From assembly GCA_965261915.1 (NCBI GenBank), contig CBDHDW010000013.1, forward strand, positions 1,674,001-1,738,000: a stretch of DNA of 64,000 bases, read 5' to 3'. A program made the position numbers and the translations under genes. Below, in pieces: positions 44,765 to 53,870 of the stretch. The stretch comes from JAIBDK01 sp965261915. Its GTDB lineage: Bacteria > Pseudomonadota > Gammaproteobacteria > Arenicellales > Poriferihabitantaceae. The notes beneath the pieces are model-generated. The model searched no databases. It worked only from the letters and a program-made list of their open reading frames with translations, and had not been told where the DNA came from. Within the stretch, counting starts at the first letter, position 1, and each line of letters opens with the position of its first letter.

Positions 44765-45427
44765 ATGGCTTCAGACAATCACAAGCAACAGGCAGCAGAG
44801 GCCGCATTGGAGTACATTCAATATGACGATGTCGTTGGAGTGGGTACCGGCTCAACCGCAAATTTCTTTATTGATGCACTGGCTTCCATCAAGGGGAAAA
44901 TCAACGGCGCCGTTGCCAGTTCTGAAGCCAGTGCAGAACGCTTGAAGTCTCACGGCATCCCTGTTCTGGCGTTATCCAGTGTTGGCAGTCTGCCAATCTA
45001 TGTCGATGGTGCTGACGAATCCACCCGCCATCTGCACCTGATTAAAGGCGGCGGCGGTGCCCTCACGCGGGAAAAAATTGTTGCCCACGCTTCGCAAAAA
45101 TTTGTTTGTATTGCCGATGACAGTAAACTGGTGGATCGTCTGGGAGCATTCCCGCTTCCTCTGGAGGTCATCGCGATGGCACAAAGCATGATTGCACGAG
45201 AAATGGTTCGCCTCGGAGGGCAGCCTCAGCTTCGTACCGGCTTTATCACGGACAACGGCAATGTGATTATTGATGTGCGAAATCTGAGCATTGAAAATCC
45301 GCCAGAAATGGAAAACCAGATCAATAAATTGCCCGGCGTAGTCACCGTTGGCCTGTTTGCGAATCGGGGTGCGGATGTGCTTTTACTCGGTGGAAAACAG
45401 GGTGTTACAAAATACGAAAATGCTTAA
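44765..45427 (+). CDS. rpiA: ribose-5-phosphate isomerase A
   Basis: Interconverts ribose-5-phosphate and ribulose-5-phosphate. 220 residues, the normal length. Signatures: VVGVGTGSTANFFIDAL, ASSEASAERLKSHGIPV, YVDGADESTRHLHLIKGGGGALTREKIVA and VGLFANRGADVLLLG. The following lipoprotein gene overlaps its end by 8 bases. Confidence 0.96.
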   Translation: MASDNHKQQAAEAALEYIQYDDVVGVGTGSTANFFIDALASIKGKINGAVASSEASAERLKSHGIPVLALSSVGSLPIYVDGADESTRHLHLIKGGGGALTREKIVAHASQKFVCIADDSKLVDRLGAFPLPLEVIAMAQSMIAREMVRLGGQPQLRTGFITDNGNVIIDVRNLSIENPPEMENQINKLPGVVTVGLFANRGADVLLLGGKQGVTKYENA

Positions 45428-45893
45428 TCTGAAAATGCTTAGAGCCGCCCTCCTTGGCGGATTTCTCGCAACCCTGACAGGTTGCTCGGACGCGCTTGAT
45501 TCCGAATCCCAATTCAAGGAAATGCTCGCTGCCATGGAGCAGGCAATTGAGAACCGTGACATTGATTCATTTATGGATCATATTGATCCACACTATCATG
45601 ACAGCCAGTCGCGCGGCTGGAAAGATATCCGGCGTATCGCACAATTGCAGGTACTGAGAAACAAAAAATTGCACGTTTACAAACACATCACAAAAATCGA
45701 TTTTGTCGAGGACGAGTCTGCGGATCTGGATCTGCTTGTGGCAATAGCGGCAAAACCCATAAAATCAGCCGAATCCCTTAGCGGTATGCGCGCCGAGTTG
45801 ATGCAGTTTCAGGTCAGTTTCGTTTACCAGGATGATACCTGGAGAGCCACTTCAGCGGAATGGGCAAGAGCGCATTTAGGGGATTTTTTCTAG
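45420..45893 (+). CDS. predicted lipoprotein, NTF2/SnoaL-like
   Basis: 157 residues from the ATG at 45420, which overlaps the rpiA 3' end. The signal peptide has a lipobox LTGC (Cys22). The mature part starts with a helix (QFKEMLAAMEQAIENRDIDSFMDHIDPHYHD) followed by beta strands, as in NTF2-like folds used for ligand binding. No precise function can be assigned. Confidence 0.8.
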   Translation: MLNLKMLRAALLGGFLATLTGCSDALDSESQFKEMLAAMEQAIENRDIDSFMDHIDPHYHDSQSRGWKDIRRIAQLQVLRNKKLHVYKHITKIDFVEDESADLDLLVAIAAKPIKSAESLSGMRAELMQFQVSFVYQDDTWRATSAEWARAHLGDFF

Positions 45894-46020
45894 CGCCGAT
45901 GCTAACGAAAGAACCACCCGTTTTACGGACTGATATTGACTTAACTTTAATACCGAAAACCCTTTGCATCATTCAAAAAAAACCCGCTTGAGCGAGACCC
46001 CGAAAACCAGAACGGGATTA

Positions 46021-47472
46021 ATGCGGTCAGCATTTTTCAGCAGACTGGCTTGCCTGATCTGCGCTATTGTGATCGTCTCACCAATAGCGCACAGCCAGAC
46101 AGCGCCACTTCCGGAACTCGGCGATAGCGCTACCCGGCATCTGAATCCCCTTCAGGAGGCGGCGATTGGTCAAAATTTTTATCGTCATCTGCTTACCAAT
46201 GCGGATTTTATTACCGACTACGAACTTCGCGACTATCTGCAAAACCTTGGAGAGCGTGTTGGTATCCATGCGGATTTGCGTGGCCTTGAACTCACTTTTA
46301 GTCTGGTTAAAGATAATAGCCTGAACGCTTTTGCCGTACCCGGTGGCTATATCACGTTCCATTCCGGGTTAATCATGTCGACCGAATCCGAGAGTCAACT
46401 GGCTTCGGTAATCGGTCACGAAATTGCCCACCTCACCCAGCGTCATCTGCCACGCCTGCTGGCTCGAGCCGATGCCCAGAAACTGCCGGCTATCGCGGTA
46501 ATACTGGGTTCCATACTGATTGGCGGTCAGGCTGGAGTCGCCGGGATTACGGCTACCAGTGCCGCATTGGCGGGAAACCGGCTGCGCTATTCTCGGGAAT
46601 TTGAGAAGGAAGCGGATGCCATTGGCATTAAATTACTTGCTGAGGCGCAGTATGACCCTAATGCCATGGCGGCGTTTTTCGGCAAACTCGAACGCTTTAC
46701 CCGGCACGATAGCGCCGCTGTTCCGGATTTTTTAAAAACCCACCCGGTATCGTATTCCCGAGTGGCCGAATCTGAAATTCGCGCAAAAGACTACCCGACA
46801 GTCAATCACCAAAGCAGCTTCGAATACTATCTTGCGCGCTCACGTATTCGCGCGCTGTTAATTGACAGACAGGATGACCCCATTTTATTTTTTGACGACC
46901 AGCTTAAATCAGCCAATGAACTGAAACGCGAAGCAGCCCAATATGGCGCTGCCGCGGTTTATCTTGATAAGCGCGAGGCAGAAAAAGCACAAACTGCGTT
47001 AGGCACACTGGGGCAAAAATATGCCGACCATCCGTGGATTCAAGTGCTTCAGGCAGAAATCGAGTTTAATCTTGGGCTGCACCAGCAAGCCATTGATCGA
47101 TTGCTTCAGGTGCAGCAGGCGCATCCTGAAAAACTGTTTATCGCCTATAATCTCGCACGGGCCTATCTCGACAACGATCAGGCCGAGCTGGCAAAAAAAT
47201 CCTTACGCTATCATATTCGCAGAAACCCCGAAAATTATGAGCTCTATTCGCTGTTATCCGATAGCAACGCTAAACTGGGGCTGGTGGCAGAGGCGCATCA
47301 GGCAAAAGCCGAATATCACGCCATACTCGGCAATTATGAGCGCGCCGTTGTCATCCTCAAACAGTCCCTTAAGGAAACAGACCCGAATAGCTATCTGGGG
47401 CAAAGCATCAAGGCGAGAATTCCGCAACTGGAAGAACTTGAACGGCTGCAGAAGCTGGCACTTGAGTTTTAA
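46021..47472 (+). CDS. M48 metalloprotease with TPR repeats (BepA-like)
   Basis: Periplasmic zinc protease/chaperone that monitors outer-membrane protein assembly. I choose the ATG at 46021, giving 483 residues; an in-frame TTG lies 57 bases upstream. A signal peptide (LACLICAIVIVSPIAHSQ) is followed by FAVPGGYITFHSGLI, the HEIAH zinc site near residue 133 and REFEKEADAIGIKLL. The C-terminal 200 residues are TPR-like (QAIDRLLQVQQAHPEKLFIAYNLARAYLDN). Typical BepA size and order. Confidence 0.92.
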   Translation: MRSAFFSRLACLICAIVIVSPIAHSQTAPLPELGDSATRHLNPLQEAAIGQNFYRHLLTNADFITDYELRDYLQNLGERVGIHADLRGLELTFSLVKDNSLNAFAVPGGYITFHSGLIMSTESESQLASVIGHEIAHLTQRHLPRLLARADAQKLPAIAVILGSILIGGQAGVAGITATSAALAGNRLRYSREFEKEADAIGIKLLAEAQYDPNAMAAFFGKLERFTRHDSAAVPDFLKTHPVSYSRVAESEIRAKDYPTVNHQSSFEYYLARSRIRALLIDRQDDPILFFDDQLKSANELKREAAQYGAAAVYLDKREAEKAQTALGTLGQKYADHPWIQVLQAEIEFNLGLHQQAIDRLLQVQQAHPEKLFIAYNLARAYLDNDQAELAKKSLRYHIRRNPENYELYSLLSDSNAKLGLVAEAHQAKAEYHAILGNYERAVVILKQSLKETDPNSYLGQSIKARIPQLEELERLQKLALEF

Positions 47473-47554
47473 CGCCGGCTGCGAACCCGTGGGTGTTTTC
47501 GGCAAACGAATTTTGATATCGCTTGCCGGTCGGGCTGCACCACTTTTGAATTGC

Positions 47555-48004
47555 ATGCTGAATACAACCCTGTCCAGCGAATTCCGAAACTTTGATTTTC
47601 TGACGATGGTCTTTTTGGGATTGGCATTATGCGCGGTCAATAATCCGGTATTTGCACAAACCCTGCCGAATCAACAACAATGCCGAACGCTTTGGCAACA
47701 ATCGGCCCAAATAAAACCCGAAATAGAAGGCTGGTGTCTTGTTTTGGACGACAGTAAAGGTCATTGTCTGAGTTGCCACGCCGTATCGGATGGCTCGACT
47801 TTGATTAACGCCGCGTCTGCGGGGAATCTTGGCCCGGTACTGTTCGAATTGTCGAAATCCTATCGTGATCGAAGTGATTTGCGTTCTGTCATTGTCGAGG
47901 CATCGGGCAAATTCCCCGACACGGTCATGCCACCTTACGGAAAACACCAAATTCTCAGCCCGGCTGAAATTGATCTGGTGGTAAAATTTTTGTTGCGTAT
48001 TTAG
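47555..48004 (+). CDS. soxX: sulfur-oxidation cytochrome c SoxX
   Basis: Periplasmic mono-heme subunit of the SoxAX thiosulfate-binding cytochrome. 149 residues from the ATG at 47555. A signal peptide (LTMVFLGLALCAVNNPVFA) precedes the mature protein. The heme site is Cys71-Leu-Ser-Cys74-His75, and the axial methionine lies in PDTVMPPYG, as in SoxX. Originally 12 bp would have separated its stop from the soxY ATG; a MITE with a nested IS now adds over 2 kb. Confidence 0.85.
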   Translation: MLNTTLSSEFRNFDFLTMVFLGLALCAVNNPVFAQTLPNQQQCRTLWQQSAQIKPEIEGWCLVLDDSKGHCLSCHAVSDGSTLINAASAGNLGPVLFELSKSYRDRSDLRSVIVEASGKFPDTVMPPYGKHQILSPAEIDLVVKFLLRI

Positions 48005-48140
48005 CAGCCACCGCCCATGAGAGACCGTGCAAAAACCCAACATCCGTTATTCCTGCGAAAGAGACTGTGCAAGAAACCCGTATTCGTCATTCCTGTACCA
48101 CCTCCGTCATTCCTATACCACCTCCGTCATTCCTGCGAAG

Positions 48141-50006
48141 GAGACTGTGCAAAAAAACCACCACCCTTGGTCACATTCTCATTACTGCCCTAATTCACCG
48201 ACGTTGCTGGCATTTCAAACCAATACACCATCCCTGCAAAAATACCCAATAATGACGGTAATAAACATCCAAACCCTAGCTTAATTATGATATAATAACA
48301 AACCTAACTAGCTGATTCTAATCATTAAATAGAGGCTTTATGAGTGATTACATACGTGGATTAAATCGCCAACAACAACTGTTATTTCCAGAGCGGCTAG
48401 AGGACTATGTCGGCGAGAATGATCCAGTTCGTGTTATTGATGCCTATGTCGATAGCTTAGAGGTGGATGCCTTAGACTTTAAGACCAAATACAGTGACAA
48501 AAACAACAATGGTCGCCCCGCTTTTTGCCCAAAATTGATGCTGAAACTGTATATCTATGGCTATACCAACAAAATAAGAAGCTCCCGCCTTCTAGCTCGG
48601 GAGGCGCATAGAAATATCGAGCTTATCTGGTTGTTGCAAGGCTTAAAACCCACCTATAAGACGATCGCGAATTTTAGAAAAAATAATGCCGCCGCACTCA
48701 AGAATACGTTTAAGGAATTTGTTTTGTTGTGCCAAAACATCAATCTCATTGAAGGTCAATTAGTGGCACTGGATGGAGCGTTTTTGCGAGCCAATGCGTC
48801 CAAAAATACCTTGATTGTTAAAGCCACTGTGGATAAAAAAATAGCCAGGGTAACGCAGGCTATTGAGGACTACCTGAACTTATTAAACACCACAGACCAG
48901 CAGGAGGAACCGGAACAGACTCTGGATAATCCTGATTTGATTGATAAAATACAAGCACTTAAAGAGCGCAAACAAAAGCTGGAAGAGGATTTGAATACCT
49001 TAGAGCAATTGGACAAGAAGCAACATAACACAACCGACCCGGATGCCGCATTGATGTGCAAACCAGCGCATCATCTGGTCGCTTATAACTGCCAAATTGC
49101 GGTGGATGACAAAGCAAAGCTGATTGTCGCAACGGATGTATCAAGTCAAGGCAATGACGCACAGCAGTTGCATCAGATGGCAAGTCAGGCGAAAGAAACC
49201 TTAGCCCTTAAGACTTTGGCTGTGGTTGCCGACAAGGGCTATCACAGTGCAAAAGAGATAAAGAACTGTGTTGATGACAAAATCTACCCGATTATCCCGC
49301 CGATTGATACACAACAGAAACAAAAGAAAGCCGGCAGATACACGAAAGATGAGTTTGTCTATAACGAGGAGCAAGACGAATACACCTGCCCTAACGACAA
49401 AACACTGAAAAAAAGTGCAACCAAAAGCCTATCCAAAGGCAAGCTTGGGTTTATTTACAGCACCAGTGCCACAGATTGCAAGGCTTGCCCTGTGCGCAGT
49501 GAGTGTTTAGCAAAGCAAACGCCGCACCGAAGAATATGGCGGTGGGAACATGAAGCCTTTATACAAGCCTATCGCAAGTCTATGCAAACAGAATCAGCCA
49601 AGGCGATTAGCAAAAGAAGAGGGGCGATTGTGGAGCATCCTTTTGGCACCATAAAGCGGTCATTAGGCTGGGATCACTACCTGGTCAGAGGCAAAGAAAA
49701 AGTATCCGGTGAAAACGCATTGATTATGTTTTGCTATAACTTTAAGCGTGTTTTGAACCTGCTAGGCACAAGGCTGTTCAATCAACTGCTGTTGGCTATA
49801 AAAGCAGGCGATATTGCAGTCGTCATGCAAGCAATCAAGCGACATCTTCCTTTTTTGCGTCCACTATTCGATTATTTATGCCAGAAATACTTATTGTCGC
49901 AGCAAACAAACTTATTTCACCCGCCTGCTTTTAATAAGAACCTTTTTACCCGTGCCTGACTCAAAAGTCTCAATAGTGGGTGAGTCGGCGTTTGTTGCAC
50001 AGTCTC
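48141..50006 (+). mobile_element. IS1182-family insertion sequence, copy 1
   Basis: 1866 bp, left end GAGACTGTGCAAAAAAAC and right end GTTTGTTGCACAGTCTC as inverted repeats. One transposase gene. A TATAAT box at 48291-48296 lies 44 bp before the gene, within the element. It appears identical to copy 2 throughout. Confidence 0.88.
48340..49959 (+). CDS. IS1182-family transposase, copy 1
   Basis: 539-residue DDE transposase. DUF772 N-terminal domain (residues about 1-120: RQQQLLFPERLEDYV, AFCPKLMLKLYIYGYTNKIRSSRLLARE). Catalytic residues are Asp145 (VALDGAF), Asp298 (VVADKGY) and Glu432 (IVEHPFGTIKR). A charged coiled stretch lies at 185-232 and a cysteine cluster Cys350, Cys380, Cys383, Cys389 that may bind zinc. 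The frame is intact, so the element is probably active or was until recently. Confidence 0.93.
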   Translation: MSDYIRGLNRQQQLLFPERLEDYVGENDPVRVIDAYVDSLEVDALDFKTKYSDKNNNGRPAFCPKLMLKLYIYGYTNKIRSSRLLAREAHRNIELIWLLQGLKPTYKTIANFRKNNAAALKNTFKEFVLLCQNINLIEGQLVALDGAFLRANASKNTLIVKATVDKKIARVTQAIEDYLNLLNTTDQQEEPEQTLDNPDLIDKIQALKERKQKLEEDLNTLEQLDKKQHNTTDPDAALMCKPAHHLVAYNCQIAVDDKAKLIVATDVSSQGNDAQQLHQMASQAKETLALKTLAVVADKGYHSAKEIKNCVDDKIYPIIPPIDTQQKQKKAGRYTKDEFVYNEEQDEYTCPNDKTLKKSATKSLSKGKLGFIYSTSATDCKACPVRSECLAKQTPHRRIWRWEHEAFIQAYRKSMQTESAKAISKRRGAIVEHPFGTIKRSLGWDHYLVRGKEKVSGENALIMFCYNFKRVLNLLGTRLFNQLLLAIKAGDIAVVMQAIKRHLPFLRPLFDYLCQKYLLSQQTNLFHPPAFNKNLFTRA

Positions 50007-50061
50007 GAAAGCAGGAATCCAGTAAAACAGTCAAGCCCGCAAGGGTTTCTTGCACAATCGC

Positions 50062-50535
50062 ATGAGTACGACTAACCGCAATAAACGCCAGTTTCTGCAC
50101 ACCATTATTAAAGCAGGACAATGCTGTCTGGTTTACGTTAGCGGATTGACCGCGCTCCCCAGACCGGCGAGTTCCGATTATCCGCTAGATGCGTTTCGCA
50201 GCGAATCGGTTTCAGAGGTGCTGCAGATTTTATTTGGAACAACCGATGCCGGAGAAGACGGCGGCATCAATATTGAATTGTCGCCGCAGGCAGAATCCCG
50301 TCAAAGGATACCTTTTCGCATCACCGCACCGTATACGGATAAAATTGCGCTACTGGTTGAACAAAACCGGCATCCGCTGGTTTTGACCGTTGATTCAAAC
50401 CACTATGCCAATGGCGTAATCATCGGTACCATGGATTTGGCGCAATCCTCGGTTGTTTCCGTCTATACTTTTCGTCAGCAGCAATTATACAAACACTCGC
50501 GACGGCTTCGCGTTCCGGTCAGTGCAATGCGGTGA
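50062..50535 (+). CDS. soxY: sulfur carrier protein SoxY, C-terminus apparently frameshifted
   Basis: 157 residues. I place the start at 50062 (MSTTNRNKRQFL); this ATG is within the MITE target duplication. KRQFL followed by a hydrophobic stretch resembles a Tat signal. The Ig-like SoxY domain (ESVSEVLQILFGTTDAG, IELSPQAESRQRIPFRITAPY, YTFRQQQLYKHSRRLRVPV) is recognisable. The reading frame ends VSAMR without the Gly-Gly-Cys-Gly-Gly arm that carries the sulfur intermediate. Dropping one A at 50526-50527 gives VSACGELVNYGF and a stop at 50557. The native upstream region was displaced by the MITE. Confidence 0.75.
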   Translation: MSTTNRNKRQFLHTIIKAGQCCLVYVSGLTALPRPASSDYPLDAFRSESVSEVLQILFGTTDAGEDGGINIELSPQAESRQRIPFRITAPYTDKIALLVEQNRHPLVLTVDSNHYANGVIIGTMDLAQSSVVSVYTFRQQQLYKHSRRLRVPVSAMR

Positions 50536-50546
50536 ATTGGTCAATT

Positions 50547-50831
50547 ATGGCTTCTAATACTTTGCTCAAACTGGTTGCCGCCGAAAGTGGTTTTGATGCG
50601 ATATGCTCAATCCATCCGTCCTATCCCAATGCCGCCAGCCATCATTTGAATCGGGTGCGATTCGAGAAAAATGACAGCCTCATTGCCGAGATTGACATGG
50701 GGCCAAATGTTTCGGCTGAGCCATTGATTGGCGTACACGTTGCAGAACTGCTTCCAGGCGACTACATAAGCGTTCGCTGGTTTTCCACCAGTGGTGAAAT
50801 GGGCGAATCGACCCTGCGATACCAAATCTGA
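50547..50831 (+). CDS. soxZ: sulfur carrier protein SoxZ
   Basis: About 94 residues from the ATG at 50547; an upstream GTG at 50532 is in frame. SoxZ forms the partner of SoxY in the carrier dimer. ICSIHPSYPNAASHHLNRVRFEKNDSLIAEIDMGPNVSAEPL and LLPGDYISVRWFSTSGEMGES match the compact beta-sandwich of SoxZ, though more diverged than usual. Its stop overlaps the soxA start by one base. Confidence 0.8.
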   Translation: MASNTLLKLVAAESGFDAICSIHPSYPNAASHHLNRVRFEKNDSLIAEIDMGPNVSAEPLIGVHVAELLPGDYISVRWFSTSGEMGESTLRYQI

Positions 50832-51823
50832 TGGCCGGGCAAAGACAAAGACTACAGACAAAGTTTGTCACTCCGATGAAGTTAATGTCGCGATTGCTGA
50901 TCATGCGAGGTCGATTTGCCGGTTTTCGAAAAATCCTGATTTTTGCAGCCCTTGCCGCTTTTCCGGTTTCAAATATACTGCCCCAGGATCAAGCGTTTGT
51001 TTCCAGCTCCAATCTGTCCGCTGAAGATATCGAAAACGATATCAGAGACTATCAGCAGTATTTTTTGCAACGCTTTGCCGCAACAAGCCTGGCTGATTTT
51101 GCCAAAGGCGCTTATGGCTTGCCGCAATTCTCAGATCAAAAATTCAGCCGCGACCTGTTGTCCATCATTCCGCCCTACCAGCACAATCTGGATAAAATTC
51201 GTCATCAGTTCACGCAGTCCATCGACGGCCAGGGTTCAATCGCAGAATGTATGCAGCGCTATCCCGAGGCGCAGCAATTTCCGTTCGCATTCAATGGCGA
51301 AATCATCACAGTGGAAAACGCAATCAATCGCTGCCTCGTAGCGCTTGGCAAATCCGCGCTTTCATACCACTCAGACAAGCTGAACCGGCTATCGGCGGTA
51401 TTTCGTGAAGCATTTAAAGGGAAGCCGAGACAGAGCCGATATGCTGATAACGATCTAAAAAAAGCTTTTCAGCTTGGTCGGCACCTGTTTTGGTCAAAAC
51501 GCGGACAACAAAATTTTTCCTGCGCCTCCTGCCACGTAAAGAATGCCGGAAATCGTCTGGCAGAAAGGATTATCAGCGCCTCGCTGGGGCAGTCTGGAAA
51601 TTTCCCGGTATTCAGCCCCGGAAAAGTACAGCGCCTGCAAAAAGTGATCCGCAGTTCGAATACATCCTGGGTAAGTTTGCATGACCAGTATGCTTTGTGT
51701 TTTATTCGCTCAGGCGCCGCCCCTTTGCCGCCACAGAGCGCCGACTACCAGGCGCTGGAAGTTTATCAGGCGGTTATGGATACGGCAGTGCCCATTCAGG
51801 CACCGGCTTTTCGGCCATATTGA
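50831..51823 (+). CDS. soxA: sulfur-oxidation cytochrome c SoxA (mono-heme type)
   Basis: 330 residues. A signal region (FRKILIFAALAAFPVSNILPQ) is unusually far in; the true start may be the ATG at 50876. The only CxxCH is Cys231-Ala-Ser-Cys234-His235. The first domain has Cys140 and Cys168, which replace the second heme by a disulfide as in mono-heme SoxA. Cys290 (DQYALCFIR) is the conserved active-site ligand. SoxAX couples thiosulfate to SoxY. soxB and soxCD are not in the window. Confidence 0.85.
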   Translation: MAGQRQRLQTKFVTPMKLMSRLLIMRGRFAGFRKILIFAALAAFPVSNILPQDQAFVSSSNLSAEDIENDIRDYQQYFLQRFAATSLADFAKGAYGLPQFSDQKFSRDLLSIIPPYQHNLDKIRHQFTQSIDGQGSIAECMQRYPEAQQFPFAFNGEIITVENAINRCLVALGKSALSYHSDKLNRLSAVFREAFKGKPRQSRYADNDLKKAFQLGRHLFWSKRGQQNFSCASCHVKNAGNRLAERIISASLGQSGNFPVFSPGKVQRLQKVIRSSNTSWVSLHDQYALCFIRSGAAPLPPQSADYQALEVYQAVMDTAVPIQAPAFRPY

Positions 51824-52000
51824 AATCGACCGCCTGCTCTCTAAACCACATGTTCTTCAAAGCGGCTGCGCAAAAAACCAACATCCGTCATTCCTGCGAA
51901 CGTTCGTCATTCCTGCGAAGGAGACTGTGCAAGAAACCCGTATTCGTCATTCCTGTACCACCTCCGTCATTCCTATACCACCTCCGTCATTCCTGCGAAG

Positions 52001-53866
52001 GAGACTGTGCAAAAAAACCACCACCCTTGGTCACATTCTCATTACTGCCCTAATTCACCGACGTTGCTGGCATTTCAAACCAATACACCATCCCTGCAAA
52101 AATACCCAATAATGACGGTAATAAACATCCAAACCCTAGCTTAATTATGATATAATAACAAACCTAACTAGCTGATTCTAATCATTAAATAGAGGCTTTA
52201 TGAGTGATTACATACGTGGATTAAATCGCCAACAACAACTGTTATTTCCAGAGCGGCTAGAGGACTATGTCGGCGAGAATGATCCAGTTCGTGTTATTGA
52301 TGCCTATGTCGATAGCTTAGAGGTGGATGCCTTAGACTTTAAGACCAAATACAGTGACAAAAACAACAATGGTCGCCCCGCTTTTTGCCCAAAATTGATG
52401 CTGAAACTGTATATCTATGGCTATACCAACAAAATAAGAAGCTCCCGCCTTCTAGCTCGGGAGGCGCATAGAAATATCGAGCTTATCTGGTTGTTGCAAG
52501 GCTTAAAACCCACCTATAAGACGATCGCGAATTTTAGAAAAAATAATGCCGCCGCACTCAAGAATACGTTTAAGGAATTTGTTTTGTTGTGCCAAAACAT
52601 CAATCTCATTGAAGGTCAATTAGTGGCACTGGATGGAGCGTTTTTGCGAGCCAATGCGTCCAAAAATACCTTGATTGTTAAAGCCACTGTGGATAAAAAA
52701 ATAGCCAGGGTAACGCAGGCTATTGAGGACTACCTGAACTTATTAAACACCACAGACCAGCAGGAGGAACCGGAACAGACTCTGGATAATCCTGATTTGA
52801 TTGATAAAATACAAGCACTTAAAGAGCGCAAACAAAAGCTGGAAGAGGATTTGAATACCTTAGAGCAATTGGACAAGAAGCAACATAACACAACCGACCC
52901 GGATGCCGCATTGATGTGCAAACCAGCGCATCATCTGGTCGCTTATAACTGCCAAATTGCGGTGGATGACAAAGCAAAGCTGATTGTCGCAACGGATGTA
53001 TCAAGTCAAGGCAATGACGCACAGCAGTTGCATCAGATGGCAAGTCAGGCGAAAGAAACCTTAGCCCTTAAGACTTTGGCTGTGGTTGCCGACAAGGGCT
53101 ATCACAGTGCAAAAGAGATAAAGAACTGTGTTGATGACAAAATCTACCCGATTATCCCGCCGATTGATACACAACAGAAACAAAAGAAAGCCGGCAGATA
53201 CACGAAAGATGAGTTTGTCTATAACGAGGAGCAAGACGAATACACCTGCCCTAACGACAAAACACTGAAAAAAAGTGCAACCAAAAGCCTATCCAAAGGC
53301 AAGCTTGGGTTTATTTACAGCACCAGTGCCACAGATTGCAAGGCTTGCCCTGTGCGCAGTGAGTGTTTAGCAAAGCAAACGCCGCACCGAAGAATATGGC
53401 GGTGGGAACATGAAGCCTTTATACAAGCCTATCGCAAGTCTATGCAAACAGAATCAGCCAAGGCGATTAGCAAAAGAAGAGGGGCGATTGTGGAGCATCC
53501 TTTTGGCACCATAAAGCGGTCATTAGGCTGGGATCACTACCTGGTCAGAGGCAAAGAAAAAGTATCCGGTGAAAACGCATTGATTATGTTTTGCTATAAC
53601 TTTAAGCGTGTTTTGAACCTGCTAGGCACAAGGCTGTTCAATCAACTGCTGTTGGCTATAAAAGCAGGCGATATTGCAGTCGTCATGCAAGCAATCAAGC
53701 GACATCTTCCTTTTTTGCGTCCACTATTCGATTATTTATGCCAGAAATACTTATTGTCGCAGCAAACAAACTTATTTCACCCGCCTGCTTTTAATAAGAA
53801 CCTTTTTACCCGTGCCTGACTCAAAAGTCTCAATAGTGGGTGAGTCGGCGTTTGTTGCACAGTCTC
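52001..53866 (+). mobile_element. IS1182-family insertion sequence, copy 2
   Basis: 1866 bp, ends and content as copy 1. It lies about 180 bp after the soxA stop and before a broken GIY-YIG gene. Confidence 0.88.
52200..53819 (+). CDS. IS1182-family transposase, copy 2
   Basis: 539 residues, identical in sequence to the copy 1 transposase, with Asp145, Asp298 and Glu432 intact. Identity of both protein and surrounding bases points to a recent duplication. Confidence 0.93.
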   Translation: MSDYIRGLNRQQQLLFPERLEDYVGENDPVRVIDAYVDSLEVDALDFKTKYSDKNNNGRPAFCPKLMLKLYIYGYTNKIRSSRLLAREAHRNIELIWLLQGLKPTYKTIANFRKNNAAALKNTFKEFVLLCQNINLIEGQLVALDGAFLRANASKNTLIVKATVDKKIARVTQAIEDYLNLLNTTDQQEEPEQTLDNPDLIDKIQALKERKQKLEEDLNTLEQLDKKQHNTTDPDAALMCKPAHHLVAYNCQIAVDDKAKLIVATDVSSQGNDAQQLHQMASQAKETLALKTLAVVADKGYHSAKEIKNCVDDKIYPIIPPIDTQQKQKKAGRYTKDEFVYNEEQDEYTCPNDKTLKKSATKSLSKGKLGFIYSTSATDCKACPVRSECLAKQTPHRRIWRWEHEAFIQAYRKSMQTESAKAISKRRGAIVEHPFGTIKRSLGWDHYLVRGKEKVSGENALIMFCYNFKRVLNLLGTRLFNQLLLAIKAGDIAVVMQAIKRHLPFLRPLFDYLCQKYLLSQQTNLFHPPAFNKNLFTRA

Positions 53867-53870
53867 GAAG

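Larger units (their letters stand above)
48061..50006 (+). mobile_element. 1946-bp extended IS unit, copy 1 (80 bp + IS)
   Basis: An 80-bp stretch beginning GAGACTGTGCAAG and holding three GTCATTCCT repeats lies directly before IS copy 1. The 4-bp duplication is GAAA outside this longer unit (48057-48060 and 50007-50010). The IS alone would be flanked by unlike GAAG and GAAA. The longer unit therefore is what moved. The same 80 bp precede IS copy 2. Confidence 0.75.
48021..50061. mobile_element. MITE (R2) with nested IS, inserted at the soxY start
   Basis: Left end GAGACCGTGCAA (48021) and right end TTGCACAATCGC (ending 50061) are imperfect inverted copies (9 of 12). The 4-bp duplication ATGA flanks it (48017-48020 and 50062-50065). 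The right ATGA is the soxY start codon. Without the nested insertion (48061-50006 plus one GAAA) the MITE is 91 bp and contains the intact palindrome ATTCCTGC-GAAA-GCAGGAAT. Confidence 0.8.
51921..53866 (+). mobile_element. 1946-bp extended IS unit, copy 2
   Basis: The same 80-bp leader plus IS as in copy 1. GAAG flanks both sides (51917-51920 and 53867-53870), so the target was TCATTCCTGC-GAAG-GCAGGAATCC. Here GAAG also precedes the IS itself, so this copy alone could not tell the two units apart; copy 1 can. Confidence 0.7.

Noticed and set aside
47021..47554. Long open frame continuing upstream of soxX into the BepA-like gene
   Set aside because: It is the +1 frame of the protease gene; SoxX homology and the signal peptide begin only at 47555.
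48061..48140. Repeated GTCATTCCT units before the IS as a CRISPR array
   Set aside because: Units are short and of uneven spacing, with no unique spacers or cas genes; they are palindrome and MITE fragments.
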